A stretch of DNA of 38,401 nt, taken from positions 1 to 38,401 of the forward strand of contig URHD01000011.1 in assembly GCA_900547585.1 (NCBI GenBank). The letters run 5' to 3'. This DNA is from an uncultured bacterium (lineage in GTDB: Bacteria > Cyanobacteriota > Vampirovibrionia > Gastranaerophilales > Gastranaerophilaceae). The position numbers and the translations under genes were made by a program. Shown here in pieces: positions 8,154-15,715 of the stretch. A model generated the notes under the pieces. The model saw only the letters and a program-made list of their open reading frames with translations. It did not search any database and was not told the origin of the DNA. Each line of letters starts with the position of its first letter. The first letter of the stretch is position 1.

Positions 8154-10061
8154 ATGATAAGTTATTTTATTGGAATAATTGCTATTTTGGCGAGCGGAAT
8201 TTATGCGCTTGTTCCTGCGCTTAAAGTCCTTTTTTCAGGGGAAACAATTTCTAAAACTTTTGACTTCAATCCGCTTTTTGGCAGCGTAAATTTCGTAATC
8301 GACCCGTTGAGCGCGTTTTTCATCGTGGTAATCGCACTAATGAGCATCGCATCGGTGATTTACGCAAAAGGTTACCTCAAACCTTACATTGAAAAAGGCA
8401 AAAATCTCAGAGCGCACATGGTATTTTTAGCAGGATTAATCGTTTCGATGATTCTTGTTGTAACCTGCCAGAATGCTTTGATGTTTTTGATATGCTGGGA
8501 AATAATGTCGCTTTCTTCATTCTTCCTCGTGATTTTTGAAAGCGAAAAAAAAGAAGTTTTAAGAGCCGGAATAAAATACCTTGTATTTATGCATATTTCG
8601 GTTCTTTTTATTATAATGGCGTTTGCTATTTGTGCAATTAAGTCTGGAAGCTTTGATTTTGCTTCATTCAGTGCTGTTTTAAAATCAAATGCACACCTTG
8701 CGAATGTTGTTTTTGTGCTTTCGTTCATCGGATTCGGCACAAAAGCTGGATTTGTTCCGTTTCACAACTGGCTTCCTGACGCGCACCCCGCAGCTCCTAG
8801 CCATGTCAGCGCAATAATGTCCGGTGTGATGATTAAAACGGGTGTTTATGGGATTTTGAGGATGCTTTCTCTTATTGGTACGCCCTCAAAGCTCATTGCT
8901 TACGGCGTTTTGATAATTTCCGTGATTTCTGCGCTTTACGGCGTGTTATATGCAATTACGCAGCACGATTTGAAGCGGTTATTGGCTTATCACAGTATTG
9001 AAAATATTGGTATTATCGGAATCGGCGTCGGGGCGGGCATGTTAGGGCTTGCTTATCACAATCCGGTTGTTGCATTGCTCGGTTTTGCGGGCGGAATTTT
9101 GCATATTCTCAACCATTCTATATTTAAAGAGCTCCTGTTCCTTTCCGCAGGAAGCGTTTATACAAAAACTCACACAAGAAACATCGAAATCCTCGGCGGT
9201 TTGATAAAATCAATGCCGGCAACTGCGATTTTGTTTTTAATCGGTTCGGTTGCAATCTGTGGATTGCCGCCTTTTAACGGATTTATCAGTGAATTTCTTG
9301 TTTATTTCGGTATGCTCAAAGGGCTGTCGATTAACAGCTTTTTTGCGTTCACCGTGCTGATATTTGCGATTGCGGGGCTGGCTCTGGTCGGAACAATGGC
9401 GATTTTATGCTTTACAAAGGCGTTTAGCATAATATTCCTCGGAATGCCCAGAAGCGAAGCCGCTCAAAAGCCTGAATGCGACACCGGAATCTCCATGATT
9501 CTTCCGATGAGTTTTCTTGCTGTTTTGACGCTTGTAATCGGGCTTTTCCCTCAATACGTTTTCAAAATGCTCACAAAACCGGTCAGTGTTCTGGCTGATA
9601 CTGGCATTGCAGCTGCTGGCAGCGGGGCTTTGCCGCTTATGCAGACGATTTCGTTTGTCGGGCTTGCGTTTGTGGCTTTTGTTTGCGTCTTGATTTTGTT
9701 AAAAGTACTTTTTGGCAGGAAAATTGAGCTTCACGAAACCTGGGGTTGCGGATATAACAGGGCAAACAACCACATGCAATACACAGCCTCGTCATATGCA
9801 AGCCCGTTCCTTTCAATGTTAAAACCGTTGTTCAAAAAGGTTTTTGACATTGAAAAACCCAAAAAACTCTTTCCGAAAAGCGCGCATTTCAGCCTGCATA
9901 TTGAGGATATAGAAGAAGCTTACGTTCTGAACCCACTTTTGAAGTTTGACGAATGGTTTTTGTCGAAATTTGAAAAAATTCAGAACGGAAATCTTCAAAC
10001 TTACATAAAATACGGGCTGTTGTTCCTTGTATTAATAATAGCAGGGTGCATGTTTGTGTAA
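8154..10061 (+). CDS. hyfB: Ion-translocating antiporter subunit, HyfB/HycC-like
   Basis: This 635-residue polytopic membrane protein of the NuoL/M/N (Proton_antipo_M) family is the larger antiporter-like subunit of group-4 hydrogenase complexes. The core signature GFGTKAGFVPFHNWLPDAHP (about residues 194-213) holds the conserved lysine, and QHDLKRLLAYHSIENIG gives the second. The late segment ETWGCGYNRANNHMQYTASS is characteristic of HyfB/HycC rather than of NuoL. It would couple electron transfer in the peripheral arm to proton or sodium movement across the inner membrane. As first gene of the operon it follows a TTGACA promoter. A repeat fills the gap to the next gene. Confidence 0.88.
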   Translation: MISYFIGIIAILASGIYALVPALKVLFSGETISKTFDFNPLFGSVNFVIDPLSAFFIVVIALMSIASVIYAKGYLKPYIEKGKNLRAHMVFLAGLIVSMILVVTCQNALMFLICWEIMSLSSFFLVIFESEKKEVLRAGIKYLVFMHISVLFIIMAFAICAIKSGSFDFASFSAVLKSNAHLANVVFVLSFIGFGTKAGFVPFHNWLPDAHPAAPSHVSAIMSGVMIKTGVYGILRMLSLIGTPSKLIAYGVLIISVISALYGVLYAITQHDLKRLLAYHSIENIGIIGIGVGAGMLGLAYHNPVVALLGFAGGILHILNHSIFKELLFLSAGSVYTKTHTRNIEILGGLIKSMPATAILFLIGSVAICGLPPFNGFISEFLVYFGMLKGLSINSFFAFTVLIFAIAGLALVGTMAILCFTKAFSIIFLGMPRSEAAQKPECDTGISMILPMSFLAVLTLVIGLFPQYVFKMLTKPVSVLADTGIAAAGSGALPLMQTISFVGLAFVAFVCVLILLKVLFGRKIELHETWGCGYNRANNHMQYTASSYASPFLSMLKPLFKKVFDIEKPKKLFPKSAHFSLHIEDIEEAYVLNPLLKFDEWFLSKFEKIQNGNLQTYIKYGLLFLVLIIAGCMFV

Positions 10062-10079
10062 GGAATCTCAATTTCATTT

Positions 10080-10110
10080 CCGCATAAGCGGGAATCCCCT
10101 GCGAAGCAGG
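10080..10110 (+). repeat. Palindromic dispersed repeat in the hyfB-hyfC gap
   Basis: Two short hairpins in series (CCGCATAAGCGG and CCTGCGAAGCAGG) match, in inverted orientation, the first part of the copy starting at 31906. They lie in the non-coding gap inside the operon. Confidence 0.55.
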
Positions 10111-10148
10111 TCAACCAACGAAAAAATAAATTAATAGGAAAAACAAAA

Positions 10149-11066
10149 ATGCTGATGAAAATTTTAAACTTAATAATTCTTCTGGTCGTGCCTTTTTTGA
10201 TGATGGGCGTGATTAAGAAAACAAAAGCATTCTGGGGCGGACGAAAAGGGGCAAGCGTGTTGCAACCGCTTTATGATTTTGTAAAACTCTTGAAAAAGGA
10301 CTTTGTCATAAGCAAAACCACCTCGGTTGTTTTCAGAATAACCCCGATTATCGCAATTGCGTCGGTTCTGTTTGCGGCGCTGTTTGTACCGATGGCATCG
10401 GGAAGCGCTTTGATAAATATTCCGGCGGGATTGATTGTTTTTGCTTATATTCTCGGGCTGGGCAAGTTTTTCTCGCTCATCGGCGCAATGGATACGGGCA
10501 GCAGCTTCGAGGGAATGGGTGCATCAAGGGAAGCGTGCTTTACGTCGATTGTTGAGCCGGCATTTTTCATAATTATCGCCTCAATAATGGCAATGAGCGG
10601 AAATTATACGTTCGATAGCCTTACGCATATCCTTTCGAGCGCCGGAAGTTACGGTGTTTTGATTACAATTTTTGCGGTTCTTGCTTTATTCTTGATGATT
10701 TTGATTGAGGGCTGCCGCGTTCCTGTTGATGACCCTGCTACGCACCTTGAATTGACGATGATTCACGAGGTTATGATTCTGGATAACTCGGCTTCTGATT
10801 TGGCTTTGATAAGCTGGGGAGCGGCAATGAAAATGCTTTTGATATCGTCATTAATTGCGAATATTTTGATTCCGAACAGCGTAAGCAGCCTTGTTTCGGT
10901 TGCGCTGTACTTATTGATAATCCTTGCTATATCGGTAATCATCGGAACGGTTGAATCTGCAATGGCGAGAATAAGAATGTCGCATGTTTTCGAGTTTATT
11001 TTCATTATGAGCTCGTTTGCGCTTGTTGTTCTTTCGCTTGTTGTTGCAAGGATGTTTGGAGGTTAG
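10149..11066 (+). CDS. hyfC: Membrane anchor subunit, HyfC/HycD (NuoH-like)
   Basis: This 305-residue membrane protein of the complex I subunit-1 family docks the peripheral arm and forms part of the ion path. The diagnostic cytoplasmic loops are GSSFEGMGASREACFTSIVEP (about residues 117-137) and GCRVPVDDPATHLELTMIHE (about 188-207), whose charged residues line the equivalent of the quinone/E-channel region. The start is ATG 10149, with a second in-frame ATG two codons later; AGGA lies upstream at a rather long distance, so either may be used. The following hyfE-like gene begins 8 bases after this stop, so the two are tightly coupled. Confidence 0.88.
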   Translation: MLMKILNLIILLVVPFLMMGVIKKTKAFWGGRKGASVLQPLYDFVKLLKKDFVISKTTSVVFRITPIIAIASVLFAALFVPMASGSALINIPAGLIVFAYILGLGKFFSLIGAMDTGSSFEGMGASREACFTSIVEPAFFIIIASIMAMSGNYTFDSLTHILSSAGSYGVLITIFAVLALFLMILIEGCRVPVDDPATHLELTMIHEVMILDNSASDLALISWGAAMKMLLISSLIANILIPNSVSSLVSVALYLLIILAISVIIGTVESAMARIRMSHVFEFIFIMSSFALVVLSLVVARMFGG

Positions 11067-11073
11067 AAAATAA

Positions 11074-11715
11074 ATGGAAAACGGTTTTATAATACTTTTT
11101 GGATTAACAATGCTGTATCTGGCGGCTACGAGCAGGATTATTTCTCACGTGAGAATACTTATTGCACAGGGAATTCTGCTTTTTTTAATCTGCCTTTGCG
11201 GATTCAAGCACACGCCGCTTTTGAACCTTGCTTTTTTGACAATTGAAACATTGATTGTGAAGTCCATCGTCATTCCGTGGTTTTTGTACAGAATTTTGAA
11301 GAAAACCCGTGCAAACAGGGATGTTGCGGCAAATATTCCGCATTTTTACTGCCTCGTGATTGCGAGTGTAATTTTATTGGGCGGTTTTCTTGTTTCAAAT
11401 TACTTTATTTCTTCAATGAAAATGATTTCGCCGCTTTATTTTGGCGTTTCAGCAGCAACAATAATTATAAGCCTCTGGCTTATAACGATTAAACACAAAA
11501 TTATCTCAAACGTAATTGAATTCATCACAATGGAAAACGGAATCTTTCTGCTTTCGCTTTCTGTTGCAAAAGAAATGCCGATGCTGGTAAATCTTGGCGT
11601 TTTGCTTGATGTATTTATTGCTGTTTATATTCTCGGGCTGTTTGTAAACGAGATAAACAAAGAGTTTAACGACCTTGAGGTCGCACATTTATCAGAGTTA
11701 AAGGACTACGAATAA
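11074..11715 (+). CDS. hyfE: Membrane subunit, HyfE-like
   Basis: This 213-residue, highly hydrophobic protein has about six membrane spans. Its position between HyfC and HyfF homologues and the ending (GLFVNEINKEFNDLEVAHLSELKDYE) match HyfE, whose N-terminal part corresponds to NuoK. Family knowledge places it in the membrane arm as a small ion-path subunit. A GGAGG ribosome site within the end of hyfC precedes the ATG by about 11 bases, and only one base separates its stop from the next start. Confidence 0.8.
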   Translation: MENGFIILFGLTMLYLAATSRIISHVRILIAQGILLFLICLCGFKHTPLLNLAFLTIETLIVKSIVIPWFLYRILKKTRANRDVAANIPHFYCLVIASVILLGGFLVSNYFISSMKMISPLYFGVSAATIIISLWLITIKHKIISNVIEFITMENGIFLLSLSVAKEMPMLVNLGVLLDVFIAVYILGLFVNEINKEFNDLEVAHLSELKDYE

Positions 11716-11716
11716 A

Positions 11717-13165
11717 ATGATGAACGCTATTTTAATATTCCCGATAATCGCCGGAATTTTGATGCTGATTGTGAGAAAAAGATTTTTTGACAATCTTATG
11801 CTTAATATTTATGCTCTTTTGCATTTTGTAATCACGCTTTTCCTCGTTTTTGATAAGGGCGCGCAGATTACGATTCCGTATTTTGCAGTTGACGGCACAA
11901 ACAAAATTTTTCTGCTTGTTCTGTCGTTCGTATTTTTGATGGTAACGATTTATAATAACGGATATTCAAAACAGCTGCCGGCATTTGGCAATATCAAAAT
12001 AAAAGAGAAAAAAATTTGTCTTTACTGGCTTATGACGATGGCTTTTGTGCTTTCGATGACGGGAACGATTTTGAGCACGAACCTGGGGCGCGCGTGGGTT
12101 CTTGTTGAAGCCACAACCCTCACAAGCGCTTATTTAATCTATTTTAACCGCACAAAAAGCGCCATTGAAGCCGCTTGGAAGTACGTTTTCATCTGTTCAA
12201 TCGGGATTGCACTGGCTTTTGTTGGGATAATTTTTCTGAATATTTCGACTGGTGATGTGAACACGATGTCATATTCGGAACTTTACCGCTATGCGGCGTC
12301 ATTTGACCCTTTGTGGCTCAAGTTGGCTTTTGTATTTATGGTTTTTGGTTTCGGAGCAAAAATGGGGCTTGCGCCTGTTCATTTCTGGCTTCCGGACGCT
12401 CACTCGGAATCACCGTCACCGATTTCGGCGCTTTTGTCTGCAACGCTTTTAAATTCGGCGTTTCTGGTTATTGTCAGAGTGTTCAAAATCATGAATCTTG
12501 CGCACTGTGATTCTTACGCAAGGCTGATTTTGCTCATAATGGGCTTTTTGTCACTTTTTGTTACGGCGGTTTTTGTTTATCACATCAAAAACTACAAAAG
12601 AATGCTCGCATATTCTTCAATTGAGAATATGGGTATCCTTGCAATCGGCACTGCGCTTGGCGGAGCGGCTTATTTTGCGGTTATATTGCATTTGATAGGT
12701 CATTCACTGGCAAAAGCTTCGTTCTTTTTGACTTCGGGCAACATTCTTGAGCTTTTTGACACAAAAAGAATCAAGTCAATAAGCGGTTTGATGAGCGCTG
12801 ACGGAAAAACGGGCTGGTTGTGGGTGCTTTCGTTCCTTGCGATTTGCGCATTTCCGACCTCCGTGCTGTTTATCAGCGAATTTATAATGATTAAGAAGAT
12901 GATTCTCGACCATCAATATATTTTGTGCGTTTTGTTCGTATTTTTGCTGACGGTTGTGCTTTATGGAATCGGCAGGGCGGTTGTGAAAATGACTTTTGGC
13001 GAAGTCAGCGAAGACAAAGCAGAGCTGCTTGAAGAAAACAAGAAGAAAATCACAATTTCAATGTATATTCCGCAGTTTGTAATGCTCATAATCGTGTTTG
13101 TGCTCGGAATTTACATTCCGCAGTTTTTGCAGGGCGTAATAAACGCGGCAATCGGCGGATTTTAA
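11717..13165 (+). CDS. hyfF: Second antiporter-like subunit, HyfF (NuoN/M-like)
   Basis: This 482-residue polytopic protein of the Proton_antipo_M family carries the core motif GFGAKMGLAPVHFWLPDAHSESPSPISA (given in two parts: GFGAKMGLAPVHFW, then LPDAHSESPSPISA) at about residues 212-239. The NYKRMLAYSSIENMG motif places the second lysine, and HxxxHSLAKASFFL follows. The pair HyfB plus HyfF gives the complex two pump modules. The start at 11717 is the first of two consecutive ATGs. After the stop comes a family-A repeat of about 120 bases before the large-subunit gene. Confidence 0.85.
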   Translation: MMNAILIFPIIAGILMLIVRKRFFDNLMLNIYALLHFVITLFLVFDKGAQITIPYFAVDGTNKIFLLVLSFVFLMVTIYNNGYSKQLPAFGNIKIKEKKICLYWLMTMAFVLSMTGTILSTNLGRAWVLVEATTLTSAYLIYFNRTKSAIEAAWKYVFICSIGIALAFVGIIFLNISTGDVNTMSYSELYRYAASFDPLWLKLAFVFMVFGFGAKMGLAPVHFWLPDAHSESPSPISALLSATLLNSAFLVIVRVFKIMNLAHCDSYARLILLIMGFLSLFVTAVFVYHIKNYKRMLAYSSIENMGILAIGTALGGAAYFAVILHLIGHSLAKASFFLTSGNILELFDTKRIKSISGLMSADGKTGWLWVLSFLAICAFPTSVLFISEFIMIKKMILDHQYILCVLFVFLLTVVLYGIGRAVVKMTFGEVSEDKAELLEENKKKITISMYIPQFVMLIIVFVLGIYIPQFLQGVINAAIGGF

Positions 13166-13172
13166 TAAAAAA

Positions 13173-13291
13173 ACTGTCACCCTGAACTTGTTTCAGGGTA
13201 AACGTTGGTAAGATGCTGTGGGAAACCAGACATTTTGCACGTTTCACCAAGGGTTCAACGGCAAAAGCAGTCAAACAAGTTCAGCATGACA
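13173..13291 (+). repeat. Dispersed repeat family A, complete copy with inverted ends
   Basis: The left end CTGTCACCCTGAACTTGTTT and the right end AAACAAGTTCAGCATGACA are near-perfect inverted repeats about 100 bases apart. The interior shares GTTGGTAAGATGCTG-like sequence with the copy at 14786-14875. It is non-coding and lies in the hyfF-large-subunit gap. The size and ends suggest a MITE-like or REP-like element. Confidence 0.75.
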
Positions 13292-13310
13292 ATAAAATAA
13301 GGAAAAAACA

Positions 13311-14783
13311 ATGAACTGGCTAAAAACAACAAATAATACAAAAATAAACCTCAATGATATTCCGGAAATGAGTATAACGGATTTGAGGGCGCAAATTATT
13401 GAGCTGAATAAACGTCCTGTCGGATTTTTCGGCAAAGATTGGGGTGAGGGGCGCGTAAAGCTCTTTGTTATCCTCGCTGACGATAAAGCGGGCGAGCTTT
13501 ATGTTGCGTCGGCGGTTTTTGCTCCTGATTCAAGGTCTTATGAGTGCATTACGAACGAAATTCCCGCTTTTCATATTTTTGAGAGGGAATTTTATGAAGA
13601 TTTTGGCATAGAACCTCTCCACCACCCGTGGCTCAAGCCTGTACGCAAAAATCAGGACAAATATCCGTTCTTTGAAATGGAAGGCGATGAAGTTCATCAG
13701 GTTGCTGTCGGGCCAATCCATGCAGGAGTAATTGAACCCGGACATTTTCGTTTCATGTGCAACGGGGAAACCGTTTATCACCTTGAAATTATGCTCGGAT
13801 ACCAGAATCGCGGCGTTGAAGACTTAATGTTAACGCAGCCGTCAAATCAGCTCGCCGAATCCGTTTGCGGGGACAGCGTAATCGCCTACAATACCGCATT
13901 TTCGCAGGTAATGGAGCTTTTAATGGGCATAAATGTTTCAGACAGGGCTCAATTAATCCGAAAACTTGCGCTCGAAATGGAAAGAGCCGCAATTCATATT
14001 GGCGATTTGGGTGCGATTGCGGGCGATATCGCCTATCTTATGGGTGCATCGGTTTTTGGCGTAACAAGAACGCTCGTTATCAACACGATGCTTGAATTTT
14101 CCGGCAGCCGATTTGGCAGAGGCTTAATCACGATAGGCGGGGTTAATTTTGACCTTGATGACGAAAAAATCGAGCGCGCAATCAAAACCTTTGCAAAAGT
14201 CGAAAAAGATGTGGACAGAATGGCAAAAACAATGCTCAAAAACTCGACCGTTATGTCAAGGCTGGAAAAAACCGGCACTGTGAGCACAGAACGCGCGCTT
14301 GAAGCAGGGCTTGTCGGTATGGCAGCGAGGGCATCGGGTGTTGAGCTGGATTCCCGCTTTGATTTTCCCGATAAGTGGATGAAAGAGTTGAATATTGAAA
14401 AAACTCCGTTCCACGGGGTTGGCGATGTTAATTCAAGGTTCAAACTGCGCTACAAAGAGGTTATGCAGTCGCTTTCAATCATCAGAAAGATTTTTGAAAA
14501 GCTGAAAGAGTTCAAAAACGAACCGATTAATTGCGGTTATGGCGTTTTTGAGAAAGAAAACGCAAAAGACGCGTTCGCAATTTCGATTGTCGAAGGCTGG
14601 AGGGGCGAAGTTGTTCATATCGCAATGACGGACGGCAACGGCGCACTTTCTAAGTATAAAATCAAAGACCCGTCGTTCAACAACTGGTTCGGGCTTGCGC
14701 TTGCGGTGAGAAACAACGGAATTTCCGATTTCCCGCTCTGCAACAAGAGTTTCAACCTTTCATACTGCGGAAATGATTTGTAA
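13311..14783 (+). CDS. Hydrogenase-like large subunit (HycE/HyfG, NuoC-NuoD fusion) lacking Ni-Fe ligands
   Basis: The protein has 490 residues. About residues 30-115 form a NuoC-like domain (ending FHIFEREFYEDFGIEPLHHPWLKP), and residues 130 onwards form a NuoD/large-subunit domain (VGPIHAGVIEPGHFRF, QNRGVEDL, RAQLIRKLALEMERAAIH). Active [NiFe] enzymes have CGxC after the RG motif and DPCxxC at the C-terminus. Here the first reads V-C186-G-D-S189, so the second cysteine is serine, and the C-terminal segment ends SFNLSYCGNDL without DPCxxC. Three of four ligands therefore appear absent, although one cysteine remains near the end. This points to an Ehr-type complex rather than a hydrogenase. 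An AAGGA ribosome site precedes the ATG. Confidence 0.85.
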   Translation: MNWLKTTNNTKINLNDIPEMSITDLRAQIIELNKRPVGFFGKDWGEGRVKLFVILADDKAGELYVASAVFAPDSRSYECITNEIPAFHIFEREFYEDFGIEPLHHPWLKPVRKNQDKYPFFEMEGDEVHQVAVGPIHAGVIEPGHFRFMCNGETVYHLEIMLGYQNRGVEDLMLTQPSNQLAESVCGDSVIAYNTAFSQVMELLMGINVSDRAQLIRKLALEMERAAIHIGDLGAIAGDIAYLMGASVFGVTRTLVINTMLEFSGSRFGRGLITIGGVNFDLDDEKIERAIKTFAKVEKDVDRMAKTMLKNSTVMSRLEKTGTVSTERALEAGLVGMAARASGVELDSRFDFPDKWMKELNIEKTPFHGVGDVNSRFKLRYKEVMQSLSIIRKIFEKLKEFKNEPINCGYGVFEKENAKDAFAISIVEGWRGEVVHIAMTDGNGALSKYKIKDPSFNNWFGLALAVRNNGISDFPLCNKSFNLSYCGNDL

Positions 14784-14785
14784 GT

Positions 14786-14875
14786 ACTGTCACCCTGAAC
14801 TTGTTTCAGGGTCTGATTAACGGGAAAAGCTGACATTAAACGTCGGTAAGATGCTGAAACAAGTTCAGCATGACA
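14786..14875 (+). repeat. Dispersed repeat family A, second complete copy
   Basis: The left end CTGTCACCCTGAACTTGTTT and right end GAAACAAGTTCAGCATGACA are inverted repeats. The copy is about 90 bases long, shorter than the one at 13173-13291 by an internal deletion. It begins three bases after the large-subunit stop. Confidence 0.75.
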
Positions 14876-14899
14876 ATTTAAAAAAATAAGGAAAATAAT

Positions 14900-15673
14900 A
14901 TGTTTGATACTTTAAAATCAAGAATATATCAGGGAAAACAGTTCATAAAAGACATTGAAAACGCTCCGATGAGAGAGCAGTTCAGAGGATTGCCGGTTTT
15001 GAAGAATGCGTGCGGTCAGGATCTGACAAAATGCGCACAGGCTTGCCCGACAGGCGCTTTGAGGCTCAATCCGCTCTCAATCGACATGGGAAAATGCACA
15101 TTTTGCGGTGCTTGTGAAAATGTATGTAAAAACGTTTGCAATTCCGACGCAATAAGCTTTTCAAACTCTTACAAACTATCCTCAACAAGCGCGGATAAGC
15201 TGATTATCACAGAAAATATGACAAAAGAGGAATTTGAGAAAACAGCAATCGAAGTTAAAAAAGAAATCACCTCAATGTTCTCAAAATCCCTGAAATTAAG
15301 GCAGGTTTCCGCCGGCGGCTGCAACGGATGCGAAATGGAGCTCAATGCGTGCTCAAACTGCAATTTTGATATGGGCAGATTCGGAATTGACTTTGTTGCA
15401 TCGCCCCGCCACGCAGACGGAATCGTAATCACCGGCCCTGTTACAAAAAATATGGCTTACGCGCTTGAAGACTGCTACAAATCAGTCCCCGCGCCCAGAA
15501 TCGTGATAGTTTGCGGCGCCTGTGCAATTTCGGGCGGTATTTATCAGAACAGCAGCGAAATTGACCGTGAATTTTTTGAAAAACACCCCGTTGATTTATA
15601 CATTCCGGGCTGCCCAGTGCATCCATTGACGTTTATTAACGGCGTGCTCGGGTTTATTAGAGGAAATAAGTAA
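14900..15673 (+). CDS. Fused ferredoxin plus small subunit (HycF-HycG / NuoB-like)
   Basis: The protein has 257 residues. The N-terminal ~95 residues form a ferredoxin-like domain with eight cysteines (C38, C45, C49-P, C66, C69, C72, C76, C80), suiting two [4Fe-4S] clusters, though the first has the non-standard spacing C-x6-C-x3-CP. The C-terminal domain is NuoB/hydrogenase small-subunit-like, with C141-N-G-C144-E, G-A-C208-A-I-S-G-G and P-G-C238-P-V-H-P, the four ligands of the proximal cluster, all present. It therefore keeps an electron path up to the large subunit even though the Ni-Fe site there is degraded. It is the last gene of the operon, directly followed by a terminator. Confidence 0.87.
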   Translation: MFDTLKSRIYQGKQFIKDIENAPMREQFRGLPVLKNACGQDLTKCAQACPTGALRLNPLSIDMGKCTFCGACENVCKNVCNSDAISFSNSYKLSSTSADKLIITENMTKEEFEKTAIEVKKEITSMFSKSLKLRQVSAGGCNGCEMELNACSNCNFDMGRFGIDFVASPRHADGIVITGPVTKNMAYALEDCYKSVPAPRIVIVCGACAISGGIYQNSSEIDREFFEKHPVDLYIPGCPVHPLTFINGVLGFIRGNK

Positions 15674-15701
15674 AAAAAGCGGGAATATTTCCCGCTTTTT
15701 T
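15673..15701 (+). terminator. Intrinsic bidirectional terminator of the hydrogenase-like operon
   Basis: A stem of A-run, GCGGGAA, loop TAT, TTCCCGC and T-run lies right at the stop of the small-subunit gene. The flanking A6/T6 lets it work in both directions, so it can also end the EF-hand gene that arrives on the minus strand. Confidence 0.9.
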
Positions 15702-15715
15702 AGTGCAGGTGGCAG

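Noticed and set aside
13311..15673. Annotation as an active [NiFe] formate hydrogenlyase
   Set aside because: The large subunit lacks the second cysteine of CGxC and the C-terminal DPCxxC, and no maturation genes are in the window. The family match alone would have misled.
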